A program made the position numbers and the translations under genes. The notes under the pieces are model-generated. The model was not told the origin of the DNA. It made no database searches and saw nothing but the letters and a program-made list of their open reading frames with translations. From an uncultured Bacilli bacterium (GTDB lineage Bacteria; Bacillota_I; Bacilli_A; RF39; UBA660): 16,551 nucleotides of DNA. Positions within the stretch are counted from its first letter, which is position 1; every line of letters begins with the position of its first letter. Below are positions 1 through 7,810 of this stretch, one piece after another. The stretch is from assembly GCA_934140355.1 (NCBI GenBank), contig CAKPBH010000030.1:1-16551 (forward strand). Direction: 5' to 3'.

Positions 1-9
1 GAATATTTT

Positions 10-249
10 TTAAGGAATTTTTTTGCTATCAATTAAAATGATGTCATCCCCTATTTTAATTAATTGTTGCCAATCGAGGTAAACTTCTTCTTTGGACGAG
101 GTTAAAAATCTTCTTCCCCCTCTTGTTTCTTCAAGAATGATTTTGGAAATATTACCTTTGGAGGAGATGACAACGTCAATAATCGAGCCAATTCTTTTTC
201 CTGTAGAAATATCAACAACCTCTTTTTCTTGTAAATCAGATAAATTCAT
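10..249 (-). CDS. ylmC: YlmC/YmxH family PRC-barrel sporulation-associated protein
   Basis: A 79-residue protein that fits the YlmC/YmxH family, small PRC-barrel proteins often encoded beside sigG in endospore formers. The sequence shows the family layout: an N-terminal MNLSDLQEKEVVDISTGKR stretch, a beta-rich middle containing a GGRRF motif, and a C-terminal WQQLIKIGDDIILID segment. The PRC barrel is known as a small beta domain for protein or RNA contacts; the exact role of YlmC is not settled. It starts 19 nt after the sigG stop, with an AGGGTGG ribosome binding site, so it is very probably cotranscribed with sigG. There is no signal peptide or membrane segment, so it should be cytoplasmic. 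The family call is firm; the symbol rests on synteny and similarity as I recall them. Confidence 0.85.
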   Translation of the reverse strand: MNLSDLQEKEVVDISTGKRIGSIIDVVISSKGNISKIILEETRGGRRFLTSSKEEVYLDWQQLIKIGDDIILIDSKKIP

Positions 250-268
250 TCTACCACCCTAATTTATT

Positions 269-1045
269 TTATTCTTTGATGTTCTTTTTTAGTATTTTAA
301 TCGCATTTTTTTCAATTCGAGAAATTTGAGCTTGACTGATTCCAAGTTCACTAGCAATTTCCATTTGCGTTTTTCCAATCATAAATCTTTCTTCCAAGAT
401 TTGGCGATCCCGTGGTTTTAAATTGCTCATTGCCTTATCAACGGCTAGTTTGTAATCAAGGTCATATTCTTCTTTTTTATTACTGATTTGATCAAAAAGA
501 TAGATTGTGTCTCCTCCATCGTTGTAGATTGGTTCATACATACTCATTGGTTCACGAAGGGACTCTAGGGCAGAGGAAATTTCATACTCTGTTACCCCTA
601 AAATGGTAGCAATTTCTTTATCACTTGGTTCTATTCCGTTCGAGGTTACTAATTCTTCTTTTAGTTTTAATGTTTTATAGGCTAAATCTTTAATACTTCG
701 GCTGACTCTTAGAGAGGAATTATCTCTTAGATATCGCTTTATTTCTCCTAAAATCATCGGAACTGCATAGGTTGATAATTTAACATCATAGCTGATATCA
801 AAATTATCAATTGCTTTTACTAGCCCCAGGCAACCTACTTGAAATAAATCATCTAGATTATCTGTTTTTCCAGTAAATTTTTTTAAAATCGATAGTACTA
901 ATTTTAAATTGCCACTGATTAAATCTTCTCTAGCAAAGGGGTCTCCTTCTTTCATTTTTTGAAATAATGCTTTGGTTTCTTCATTGGTTAATACTTTTAT
1001 ATTCGCAGTATTCACGCCACAAATTTCTACTTTATGACGTGCCAT
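269..1045 (-). CDS. sigG: RNA polymerase sporulation sigma factor SigG (forespore)
   Basis: A 258-residue sigma-70 family protein of normal SigG length. It directs RNA polymerase to late forespore genes in endospore formers. The opening MARHKVEICGVNT is close to the Bacillus SigG N-terminus. Region 2 spans about residues 46-110, including DDLFQVGCLGLVKAIDNFD and the STYAVPMILGEIKRYLRD core-binding and -10 segment. Region 3 is about 113-170, ending in the SigG-like EPIYNDGGD. Region 4 is about 200-254, with a helix-turn-helix around GKTQMEIASELGISQAQISR. Asn46 in GNLKLVLS matches the asparagine I recall distinguishing SigG from SigE in binding the anti-sigma protein CsfB/Gin. The start ATG has an AAAGGAG site 9-10 nt upstream, which can be sequestered in a hairpin (separate entry). 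It lies between a kinase-like gene and ylmC, not behind spoIIGA-sigE as in Bacillus subtilis. Confidence 0.96.
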   Translation of the reverse strand: MARHKVEICGVNTANIKVLTNEETKALFQKMKEGDPFAREDLISGNLKLVLSILKKFTGKTDNLDDLFQVGCLGLVKAIDNFDISYDVKLSTYAVPMILGEIKRYLRDNSSLRVSRSIKDLAYKTLKLKEELVTSNGIEPSDKEIATILGVTEYEISSALESLREPMSMYEPIYNDGGDTIYLFDQISNKKEEYDLDYKLAVDKAMSNLKPRDRQILEERFMIGKTQMEIASELGISQAQISRIEKNAIKILKKNIKE

Positions 1046-1047
1046 AA

Positions 1048-1093
1048 AAAAATCTCCTTTCTACTACCAATATTGCGTAGACTAGAGATTTTT
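1048..1093 (-). promoter_or_regulatory. sigG leader hairpin covering the Shine-Dalgarno
   Basis: On the minus-strand transcript, AAAAATCTC (1085-1093) pairs perfectly with GAGATTTTT (1048-1056). The second arm contains the 3' end of the sigG ribosome binding site AAAGGAGA. An inner stem TCTAC/GTAGA (about 1078-1082 with 1061-1065) extends the structure and leaves a loop of about 12 nt. When folded, the ribosome binding site lies in the stem and a short internal loop. A leader hairpin that lowers sigG translation is reported for Bacillus subtilis, so the placement is meaningful. The U-rich 3' arm means it could also act as a weak terminator for the kinase-like gene upstream; I cannot separate the two roles from sequence. 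Confidence 0.6.
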
Positions 1094-1099
1094 ATACAT

Positions 1100-2002
1100 T
1101 TATCCTTTGATTTTATATTCTTTTTTAAAAGTTTGATAAGACATGGCATCTTTCCATTCTGGTTTTATTGTCTTTAGTAATGCAAACGGATTTTGATTTG
1201 CATTAGAATTATAAATAGAGGAGAATATTTTAATTAATTCAATGTCTAATCCAACATCTTTTAAATGAAATAAATATTTATAAAAAATATCTATACTTTT
1301 TTTATATATTTCTTCTTCCGCTAGAGTGGATAGTAAAATAGTATTATAGCAATATAAATCGGTTTCGTCACTTGGAAGAATTATTCCCGTAGGACTGAAT
1401 CTATATTTGTCAGATAACAATTTTAAATAATCATTTTTTAAAAGATAATATGCTGCCGTAGCAGGTTCGTCTTGTCCGATATAGGCACTATCTAAGTCAA
1501 TTGCCCGAACGATAGAGTGATCATCAATAATAAAATTAAATTCATTTAAATCCCCAAAATTCATTCGAAAACTCTCTCCAGTAACTCTTTGAACTTTATC
1601 AATAATTCTTCCTACTTGCTTTAAATATTCAATTTTTTGTGAAAAGCTATTGTTAGGATTATTGAGAAAAATTCCTAAATTTGTATGATTCTGGACTAGA
1701 GGCATAGCAAAACCAGCAATTTTATTATCGACAATAACAATAGTATTTGGAATAATTAGTTCATCGATTTCTCTGTACTGGTCGGAAGAATTGAGTAAAC
1801 TTACTGTATAAATTTTTCTGCCCATAATTTTTTCGTCATCTTGGGCGTCCAAATACTTAAAAAGTAGCGTTTTTTCTGGGCTGTTTTTAACATGCTTCTT
1901 GTTCAAAATTAGCATTAAGGCTTCTGTATTTAATGTACCTTTTTCTAAAGCTAATTCTTTTAATTTTCTTAATTCATGAATTCTTAAATGAATTGTATTC
2001 AT
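1100..2002 (-). CDS. kinase-fold (protein kinase-like) protein of unknown substrate
   Basis: A 300-residue soluble protein resembling a degenerate or atypical protein kinase/aminoglycoside phosphotransferase fold. Visible motifs are a catalytic-loop-like FGDLNEFNFIID (Asp151, Asn156) followed by AIDLDS (Asp169), which matches the order of the HxDxxxxN loop and the metal-binding aspartate. A beta-rich segment around residues 60-100, with a hinge-like IAGFAMPLV, would be the N-lobe. A classic glycine-rich loop and a clear VAIK lysine are not obvious, so activity is uncertain. The start has a very purine-rich ribosome binding site (TAGGGGGGAAAAG). It sits 62 nt after hisS and 54 nt before sigG, so the three genes may share a transcript. 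No family name is claimed beyond the kinase-like fold. Confidence 0.6.
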   Translation of the reverse strand: MNTIHLRIHELRKLKELALEKGTLNTEALMLILNKKHVKNSPEKTLLFKYLDAQDDEKIMGRKIYTVSLLNSSDQYREIDELIIPNTIVIVDNKIAGFAMPLVQNHTNLGIFLNNPNNSFSQKIEYLKQVGRIIDKVQRVTGESFRMNFGDLNEFNFIIDDHSIVRAIDLDSAYIGQDEPATAAYYLLKNDYLKLLSDKYRFSPTGIILPSDETDLYCYNTILLSTLAEEEIYKKSIDIFYKYLFHLKDVGLDIELIKIFSSIYNSNANQNPFALLKTIKPEWKDAMSYQTFKKEYKIKG

Positions 2003-2064
2003 CTTTTCCCCCCTACTCTTACTTAGACCTAATTTAGTTCATTTGAATTATTCTAAAAAGTTTA

Positions 2065-3357
2065 TTATTTCATATCATTTACCAATTTTTCAATGTTGTT
2101 AAAAGAATATTCCTGGCTAGAACCATCTGCCATATTTTTTACCATAAATCGACGATTTTTTATTTCGGTTTCACCAATGACTATTACATAAGGAATATTT
2201 TGTTTATTGGCCCACTCAAAACATTTCTTGATTTTTCTTTTGTTCATTTCTATTGCAACTTTAATATTCTTTTGTCTTAATTCATTGGCAATTTTTAAGG
2301 TGATTGCTTCTGTTTCATAAGGAATTAAATAAATTTGGATGTCGGTTTGATTAGAAATTTCTTCATTATCCTTTAGTAATTCATAGATTGAAGATAGGCC
2401 AAAACTGATTCCTACTGCTGGATAGGTATTTCCATCCTGGATATAATTAGTGATCATATTGTCGTATCTTCCACCACCGCCAATACTACTACTTAGTTTT
2501 CTATTTTTTTCATAAACTTCAAAAACATTTCCGGTGTAATAATCTTGACCACGAGCTAGTGTTGGTGTGAACTGACAATACTTATCAATATTTAAAGATT
2601 GGATATAAAGATTTAGTTGGTTAAGCTCTTCAAGTCCTAATTTTAATTCTTGAATCGTTGTGTTTTTATACTTTTTGGTTAATTCTTCTAAAGATAAATT
2701 AAAGTTTTGTAGTAGTTTATCAATTTCATTATCTTCTAATGATAATTTTTTTAATGATTCTCTAAATTCTTCTTTACTTATTTTATTCATTTTATCGATA
2801 ATGGTAATTATGGGACTAATGTTTTCCTCTTTAACACAGCAATCTAAAATTAATCCGCGCATTAAATTTCTACTATTATATTGAATTTCTATTTCGATTC
2901 CTAATTTTTGAAAGGCATTTACATATAAACTTAAACATTCGGCTTCTACCATTTGACCAGATAGGCCTACAACATCTACGTCACATTGCGTAAATTCTCT
3001 ATCTCTTCCAGGTTTGACGGGTCCATCGCGAAATACTTTAGCGATTTCGTAGCGTTTAAATGGAAAATTAATTTTATTTTTATTAATGGCAATAAACTTA
3101 GCGAAGGGAACAGTTAAGTCATAACGAAGTCCTAATTCTCTGTTTCCTTGATCAAATAATTTATATATTTCTTTTACTAAATCATTATTTTCGTCATATT
3201 TATCAATTAGCATATCATAATAACACAAAATAGGTGTTTCAATTGGCTGATAACCAAATTCTATAAATGTTTCTTTTAATTTATCATTGATATGATTTCT
3301 TATTTTTTGTTCCTGTGGCAAGTAATCATAGCATCCTTTAACGTTTAATATTTTCAT
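2065..3357 (-). CDS. hisS: histidine--tRNA ligase
   Basis: A 430-residue class II aminoacyl-tRNA synthetase that charges tRNA-His with histidine in the cytoplasm, of normal bacterial HisRS length. Motif 2 is around residues 106-128 (KVFRDGPVKPGRDREFTQCD). The histidine-specific loop LARGQDYYTG is at 267-276, GGGGRYDN at 294-300, and the motif 3 region AVGISFGLSSI near 314-324. The C-terminal ~90 residues form the anticodon-binding domain (IQIYLIPYE onward). The variant GPVKPGRDREFTQCDVDVVG, not the common RPGRYREF, recalls the divergent second HisRS type seen in some Firmicutes; this is an impression. The start is supported by AGAGGG 7-8 nt upstream. No T-box leader is visible. It precedes the kinase-like gene by 62 nt. 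Confidence 0.95.
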   Translation of the reverse strand: MKILNVKGCYDYLPQEQKIRNHINDKLKETFIEFGYQPIETPILCYYDMLIDKYDENNDLVKEIYKLFDQGNRELGLRYDLTVPFAKFIAINKNKINFPFKRYEIAKVFRDGPVKPGRDREFTQCDVDVVGLSGQMVEAECLSLYVNAFQKLGIEIEIQYNSRNLMRGLILDCCVKEENISPIITIIDKMNKISKEEFRESLKKLSLEDNEIDKLLQNFNLSLEELTKKYKNTTIQELKLGLEELNQLNLYIQSLNIDKYCQFTPTLARGQDYYTGNVFEVYEKNRKLSSSIGGGGRYDNMITNYIQDGNTYPAVGISFGLSSIYELLKDNEEISNQTDIQIYLIPYETEAITLKIANELRQKNIKVAIEMNKRKIKKCFEWANKQNIPYVIVIGETEIKNRRFMVKNMADGSSQEYSFNNIEKLVNDMK

Positions 3358-3358
3358 A

Positions 3359-3405
3359 TTATTCCCTCTTTCATTTATAATATATATTATACAACATAAA
3401 TATTA
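3359..3405 (-). promoter_or_regulatory. possible hisS promoter (-10 only) and RBS
   Basis: Reading the minus strand towards hisS, there is a TATAAT hexamer about 35 nt before the start codon, then a TATATATTATAAATG stretch and the AGAGGG ribosome binding site. I do not see a convincing -35 at 16-18 nt, so this is only a candidate. Confidence 0.35.
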
Positions 3406-3772
3406 TTTTTAATAGCAAATTACACCCGAATAGAAAAAAGACGTTACAATTCACTTAAAAGTTCAGTTAGATAATTTAAAGAATTCAATGCTATTTCTGA
3501 AAAAAAGAATAAAGATAGTACAAGAATCAAAATTTATATTTTCAATGAATGGATATATTTTCAAAATATCAAGTTTACCTTTTGTTTGTAAAGATTTATT
3601 TACAAAATTCATTGTTTTAACTAAACTGTGACAAAAAGATTACTATTCATAGCTTAATTCAAAAGTTAAATTCTTTATTTAAAAGAATTACTGAATTTAC
3701 AAATTCTAAAACATTAATTTTAAGTTTTTTATGATACTTTAAAATTACTACTTTAAGATAATTATAAGATAT

Positions 3773-3955
3773 GAAAATAGCATCTAAAAATTTAGATGTT
3801 ATTTTCAAGTCTCCCCAAATTAGAAGAACCGTTTTTAGATGTGATTTTCATCATATTTTATACTTTTCTGGAAAGAATGAAAAAGTTATTAAAACTGAAC
3901 CATCATCAAAAAATTAAAATTAGCATAGCGAATTTGTAACAAATATTTTTTATTA
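3773..3955 (-). repeat. degenerate hairpin repeat, copy A (terminator-like)
   Basis: A 16-bp stem with one mismatch or G-T pair lies at 3773-3788 and 3791-3806 (CATCTAAA/TTTAGATG core). A second partial copy of the right arm, TTTAGATGTGATTTTC, is at 3834-3849. Beyond it, TTCTGGAAAGAAT and AAAACTGAACCAT line up with similar blocks in copy C (from 16079). It lies directly downstream of the 4008-5441 gene, so a transcription terminator role for that gene is plausible. The same CATCTAA-type hairpin recurs at 10574-10611. Confidence 0.5.
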
Positions 3956-4007
3956 GACTGTTAAATTCTAAAACTCAAAAATTGTTGAATGATAAAAAGA
4001 AAAATAA

Positions 4008-5441
4008 TTATTTTATTAATTTACGAGAAAATGCTTCGTAATCTTCAATATTGTTAAATACTCTGTTTCCTATCATCGGTTCATACAATTGGATACTCTT
4101 TTCTTCACCAATAAGTGGATTAAAAATTGATAATTTATTGATAGCATAAAATAAATTTAATTTTCTATTAATTTCAGCAATTTTCATTTCAGATCTAGCA
4201 ATATCTTCTCCTAATTGTTCTACCCCAACAACACCATTTTTTACTTGTTCTAGAAATGTATTGTATTCTTCTTCTGATAAATATTTATAGTACCTCTTAT
4301 ATACTAATTCTTGTAAATACTTTAAATATTCATTTGGTGCATGAAGAAATTTCTTTTTCATTTTATCTGCTTGATAATCATAAGCATTAACATAAATTGT
4401 TTTTTGGGTAATATTTGCTGCAACGTTAGCTGGTAACTCTCTTATGAATTTTTGATAAAATGCATATATTTCATAACCATCTATATTATTAGGAATTTTG
4501 AGTGTATTAAAAAATTGGGCAGCTTCTTTTAAATAATCTAACATTTCTGGACCAGTAATTATTTCTTTTGGACGTTTAAATAATTCATTTTCATTAAGTA
4601 TTTGTTCTGTTTTGTATCCATTTTCGTCAATATAACCCAATTCTCTATCTAATTCTCTGTTATATTGATAATTCTTTTCTATTATCGCTTTGGCTTCTTG
4701 ATATTTTTCAATAGTAAATGCATCCCGAATTCTTATTCCTGAGTATTTTATTGGTAATACCACAAAGCCTACTGTAGGACTATTTGCCTTAGCATTACTT
4801 AAATCAATTGAATCAATAATATACTCTGTAGCATCCACAACTAAAATATTTTTGTCGTTAATTTTTATTTCTCCCCAAACATGATCTTGACCGGGTTTTG
4901 TCTGTATATCTACTTTAATTCCAAAACGAGATGAAATATATTGATATAGTTCTATAAATTGTGTACATACAATATAAGAAAATATTTTCTCTTTTTTTGG
5001 ATCTACTTTAGCATTACAAATCATTTGTTGATGTGTTCTATCTTGATTAATATATGTTATGTCATAATATAGTACTTTAGATAATTCAATATATATAAAT
5101 CTAGCAATTAAAATTGGATCTGTAATACGTTTTTCTTTTACTAACCTAATAATATAATCGGTAACACTCACCGAACTTAAATTTAATATAGAATCTCTAT
5201 TGTATTTATGAAAATTATGGGCATGAATTTGATTAATGATGAATGATAATTTTTCTGTTATTGCATAGTACACATTTGATTTGGTATCTTGAGCTGCTTT
5301 CTTCATGGTTGCCAAATATTTACTACCAATCATAGCATCATCCATCGAAAATTTTTCCTCAAAAAAATTGCTGTCACATTTTTTTATAAATGCTAATATC
5401 TCTCTTATGTATTGCTCATCTATAATAATATTTTTTCCCAT
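4008..5441 (-). CDS. transglutaminase-like (papain-fold) protein
   Basis: A 477-residue soluble protein with a probable transglutaminase-like cysteine-protease-fold core. A candidate triad is in the right order and context: Cys159 in SYIVCTQFIEL, His187 in GQDHVWGEIKI, and Asp203 in ILVVDATEYI. This matches the Cys-(20-40)-His-(15)-Asp pattern of the superfamily. The flanking N-terminal ~110 and C-terminal ~220 residues are helical and unrecognised. There is no signal peptide or membrane span. The reading frame stays open upstream to 5480, but that upstream ATG lies inside the promoter; ATG 5441 has AAAGGAG 12 nt upstream and is the better start. The gene has its own strong promoter and is followed by hairpin repeat A, so it appears monocistronic. 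Substrate and role are unknown. Confidence 0.6.
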   Translation of the reverse strand: MGKNIIIDEQYIREILAFIKKCDSNFFEEKFSMDDAMIGSKYLATMKKAAQDTKSNVYYAITEKLSFIINQIHAHNFHKYNRDSILNLSSVSVTDYIIRLVKEKRITDPILIARFIYIELSKVLYYDITYINQDRTHQQMICNAKVDPKKEKIFSYIVCTQFIELYQYISSRFGIKVDIQTKPGQDHVWGEIKINDKNILVVDATEYIIDSIDLSNAKANSPTVGFVVLPIKYSGIRIRDAFTIEKYQEAKAIIEKNYQYNRELDRELGYIDENGYKTEQILNENELFKRPKEIITGPEMLDYLKEAAQFFNTLKIPNNIDGYEIYAFYQKFIRELPANVAANITQKTIYVNAYDYQADKMKKKFLHAPNEYLKYLQELVYKRYYKYLSEEEYNTFLEQVKNGVVGVEQLGEDIARSEMKIAEINRKLNLFYAINKLSIFNPLIGEEKSIQLYEPMIGNRVFNNIEDYEAFSRKLIK

Positions 5442-5470
5442 TAGTATCACCAACTCCTTTAATAGCGCGT

Positions 5471-5499
5471 ATTTTATCATAATTTACATTTATTGTCAA
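5471..5499 (-). promoter_or_regulatory. sigma-A promoter of the transglutaminase-like gene
   Basis: On the minus strand there is a perfect TTGACA (5494-5499), a 17-nt spacer, then TAAAAT (5471-5476). Transcription should begin near 5464, just before AAAGGAG (5454-5460). This position rules out the upstream ATG at 5480 as the usual start. Confidence 0.8.
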
Positions 5500-5633
5500 T
5501 ACAATTATGGCAATTTGTAATTTTTTTTTATGACTAACTTGTGATAATGTCTTAAGTAATAACTTTGGAAAATGTCCCAGGCTATTATATAATAATCCAC
5601 TGAGGTGAAAAGATAAGAAAGGTTGAATTAAGA

Positions 5634-5767
5634 ATGAATGAAAAAGAAAAATATTAAGTAATAAAAGAACTAGTGACAAAGATGTTTTAACTCAATACAG
5701 TTATGCCTGTAAACAATTAGGCATAAACAATCATAAAAATAAATATTACAAAAAATTAAGCACTATA
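5634..5767 (+). pseudogene. possible remnant of an IS transposase N-terminus
   Basis: From ATG 5634 the frame reads MNEKEKY, stop, VIKELVTK. A neighbouring frame then reads TQYSYACKQLGINNHKNKYY before a stop. Together these resemble the start and first helix-turn-helix of IS transposases beginning MNEKEKYxVIKxLVDxxGNKxxAAxKLG, a pattern I recall from Firmicutes. There is a GAGGTG-like site upstream, but stops and a frameshift break the frame and nothing of the catalytic part is seen. Similarity is short and judged by eye. Confidence 0.3.
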
Positions 5768-5770
5768 TGA

Positions 5771-5817
5771 ATGTCTGTCAAAGTTGCCAATAGGCATTCT
5801 TTAACCTTGACAGACAT
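5771..5817. repeat. composite inverted repeat / stem-loop
   Basis: The 15-nt arms at 5771-5785 and 5803-5817 pair with one mismatch (ATGTCTGTCAA with TTGACAGACAT, extended by GTT/AAC). The loop holds a small inner stem GCC-AATA-GGC (5786-5795). The odd pair is a G-U wobble on the minus-strand RNA and A-C on the plus strand, so a minus-strand RNA structure is favoured. No clear T-tract follows on either side, so it is not a standard terminator; it may belong to the decayed IS next to it. Confidence 0.5.
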
Positions 5818-5897
5818 AACATAAAATAATGGTTATTTTATTAAACAAATACTTTTTCTTAATGACTAATCACAAGAAAAAAATTAGTCTTAAAGTC

Positions 5898-5924
5898 TAA
5901 AAAAACGAGAATAAAATCCCGTTT
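5898..5924 (-). terminator. Rho-independent terminator of the HerA-like gene
   Basis: On the minus strand the stem AAACGGGA (5917-5924) pairs with TCTCGTTT (5903-5910), including one G-U pair, across a 6-nt loop. It is followed by a run of T (complement of 5898-5905). It lies about 85 nt after the stop of the 6008-7777 gene. Confidence 0.75.
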
Positions 5925-6007
5925 ATCTTTAAATTTTTTTGAAACATCTTCCAAAGTTATTGGCAATTTTCAGCAGATTAAATTTTAGAGTTTCCTGTTT
6001 CATATTT

Positions 6008-7777
6008 TTATTGTTGTCTAACATACCATACTTTTGTGATATTTACGTTTTGGCTCAGTGGAGATGGATTAGGTTCATCTACATTAACAATAACTGGCAT
6101 TTTAAATGCACTACCATAAGCGATACAAACACCAGAATGAAAAGTTTTTAATTTAGCAATTAAGTTGCCGCTAATATTTGGCAAAAGAGAATTGACGAAG
6201 GCTAGGTCATTGTGATGAAACATTTTAAATACTAAGAAATTACTGCATTGACTAATTGCTGTTTCGCTAAGTTCGGATGGTCTTTGTGTAATTAGCCCTA
6301 GTAATATTCCATATTTTCTTCCTTCTTTTGCAATTCGTTCAAAAATATTATAACCAAATAATTTAACATCAATATCCTCTTGCACATAGCGATGAGCTTC
6401 TTCTAGGAGGATATGAAAAGCGATAGAACCTCGGTCTTTTAATTTTGCAACATAATCAAACAATAATTTAGAATAAATTTTTACTAAATTTTTAGCAAAT
6501 CTATCATCCACATAATTAATATTAAAGTTAATGATTTGCGCTTTTTTGGTATTAGACACGGTTAATAAATCTTTAATATACCCTTCTCTTGTTACAAAGT
6601 TTGGATATTCAAAAAATTTGGCATAATCACTATTGATTAATGTATTTAGTCTAATTTTTAGGGCATTAGCGTAATTGAATACTTTTTCACTGGTTAAAAC
6701 ACCTTCAGAGATTAAGGCAAATTCTAGTGCTAAGGCAAATTCTTTCAAACCATACATGAAACTTCCGTCTGGTAGAGAAAGTTGAAAATCATTTCTTGTA
6801 AATCCTTCTAAATATTGAATAACGACTTCAATATCTGCGAATTTACCAGAGGGTTCTACAAAAAGACACTGTCTTATTGTACGACTCCATCCTCCTTTGG
6901 TTAGGGAAATTTCTAAATTGATATCATTGGTTTTAAATTTTGTTAAGACTGAGGTTAGTTTGTTTCGAATTTCACTAGGGTTTTTTCCTGAAAAAATAAT
7001 GTCCAATATACTTCTTGCTAAAATATCATTTTTTTGATCAATTACTTCTTCTTCGCTTTTCGTAAAATATCCTACTAGTTTTAAAGCTTTTTCAATAATA
7101 GGTAGTTGATTTTCGTCATCGGCATTCAATAATAAGGCGATATCATCTACTCCAAGTAGCCAAAAAGGAAGAGAAAGATGGGTAAATTCTGTACTATCTA
7201 AATCTGTGGTAATTACTTTATAATTTAGATTGGGATTTGTTTTTCCGATTTCAAAGAAAGCTGGTTGGTACTCTCCATAAGCATCAAATAAAAACAAATT
7301 TGTTCGAAATGGGACATTATTCTTTGCTTCATAAAAAATAGACTGTAAAATTTTCGAAGTAGAATAACTTTTTCCAGATCCACTATTTCCTAAAATTGCA
7401 AAGTGATTGGAAAAAAAGGCATCTACATCCAAAGAAATGCGATAATTGTTATAAATTGTTGAGGTACCTATCGAAACTGAGTTTGTGTTTACGTCATTTT
7501 GATAAATGATATTTAACTCCTCTATTGTGATAATTCTACATCCCGTTTTAAATGATGGTTTTGTATTACTTCCATAAGTAAATTTATTTGCTTTTATCTC
7601 ACCTACTAAGTTAATTTCTAAATAAGTACTATCTCCCCCTAAGATTTCCCCCACTATTTTCAAATCTTTTTCTTCAAAAATAACATTTTTTTCTATTAAA
7701 TTATCTAATTCGTAAAGATTGGCCTCTAATTTGATTCGAACGATATTGTCTATGATACTGACTATTTTTCCTAACAT
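6008..7777 (-). CDS. HerA-like DNA-translocase ATPase (HAS-barrel, FtsK/HerA superfamily)
   Basis: A 589-residue ATPase of the HerA/DUF87 type. Relatives form hexameric DNA translocases working with nucleases in DNA end processing or in phage defence. The N-terminal ~100 residues are beta-rich and fit a HAS barrel (MLGKIVSIIDNIVRIKL). Walker A is GNSGSGKS at 130-137. A DAYGEY box follows at about 165-170. Walker B is HILLEEAHRY at 455-464. A sensor/arginine-finger segment ERIAKEGRKYGILLGLITQRPSEL spans about 480-503, and LVFKMFHHNDLAFV follows. All ATPase residues look intact. The start is supported by GAGAGGAG 8-10 nt upstream. No NurA, Sir2 or DUF4297-type partner is adjacent; the gene has its own promoter and terminator. 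A housekeeping recombination role or a stand-alone defence role are both possible. Confidence 0.85.
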   Translation of the reverse strand: MLGKIVSIIDNIVRIKLEANLYELDNLIEKNVIFEEKDLKIVGEILGGDSTYLEINLVGEIKANKFTYGSNTKPSFKTGCRIITIEELNIIYQNDVNTNSVSIGTSTIYNNYRISLDVDAFFSNHFAILGNSGSGKSYSTSKILQSIFYEAKNNVPFRTNLFLFDAYGEYQPAFFEIGKTNPNLNYKVITTDLDSTEFTHLSLPFWLLGVDDIALLLNADDENQLPIIEKALKLVGYFTKSEEEVIDQKNDILARSILDIIFSGKNPSEIRNKLTSVLTKFKTNDINLEISLTKGGWSRTIRQCLFVEPSGKFADIEVVIQYLEGFTRNDFQLSLPDGSFMYGLKEFALALEFALISEGVLTSEKVFNYANALKIRLNTLINSDYAKFFEYPNFVTREGYIKDLLTVSNTKKAQIINFNINYVDDRFAKNLVKIYSKLLFDYVAKLKDRGSIAFHILLEEAHRYVQEDIDVKLFGYNIFERIAKEGRKYGILLGLITQRPSELSETAISQCSNFLVFKMFHHNDLAFVNSLLPNISGNLIAKLKTFHSGVCIAYGSAFKMPVIVNVDEPNPSPLSQNVNITKVWYVRQQ

Positions 7778-7810
7778 GATAAAACTCCTCTCATTCTCCT
7801 ATTTTCTTTT

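Larger units (their letters stand above)
3358..4007. other. 650-nt intergenic region with no gene
   Basis: This stretch is very AT-rich and dense in stops in every frame. The hisS-proximal end holds the probable promoter. A perfect 8-bp stem TTTGTAAA/TTTACAAA with a 6-nt loop sits at 3585-3606, without an adjoining T-tract. The right half (about 3773-3955) is a degenerate hairpin repeat listed separately. No tRNA, T-box or coding remnant was recognised between 3420 and 3770. Confidence 0.6.
5500..6007. other. gap between two minus-strand genes: stem-loops and a probable transposase scar
   Basis: No intact gene is seen. The region holds a possible transposase remnant (5634-5767), an inverted repeat TTATGCCT/AGGCATAA (5701-5708, 5719-5726), a long composite hairpin (5771-5817), a perfect 9-bp AT stem ATAAAATAA/TTATTTTAT (5821-5841) and the terminator of the HerA-like gene (5898-5924). 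Short open frames on both strands here look like chance. Confidence 0.5.

Noticed and set aside
3585..3606. 8-bp hairpin as terminator
   Set aside because: No T-tract on either side and not near a gene end; probably chance in AT-rich DNA.
3358..3700. T-box riboswitch expected upstream of hisS
   Set aside because: No T-box signature or specifier-like structure is visible on the minus strand, and the probable -10 is too close to the gene to leave room for a leader.
5416..5679. Minus-strand 87-codon open frame
   Set aside because: It overlaps the promoter and start of the transglutaminase-like gene in another frame, has no ribosome binding site and has biased hydrophobic composition typical of AT-rich shadow frames.
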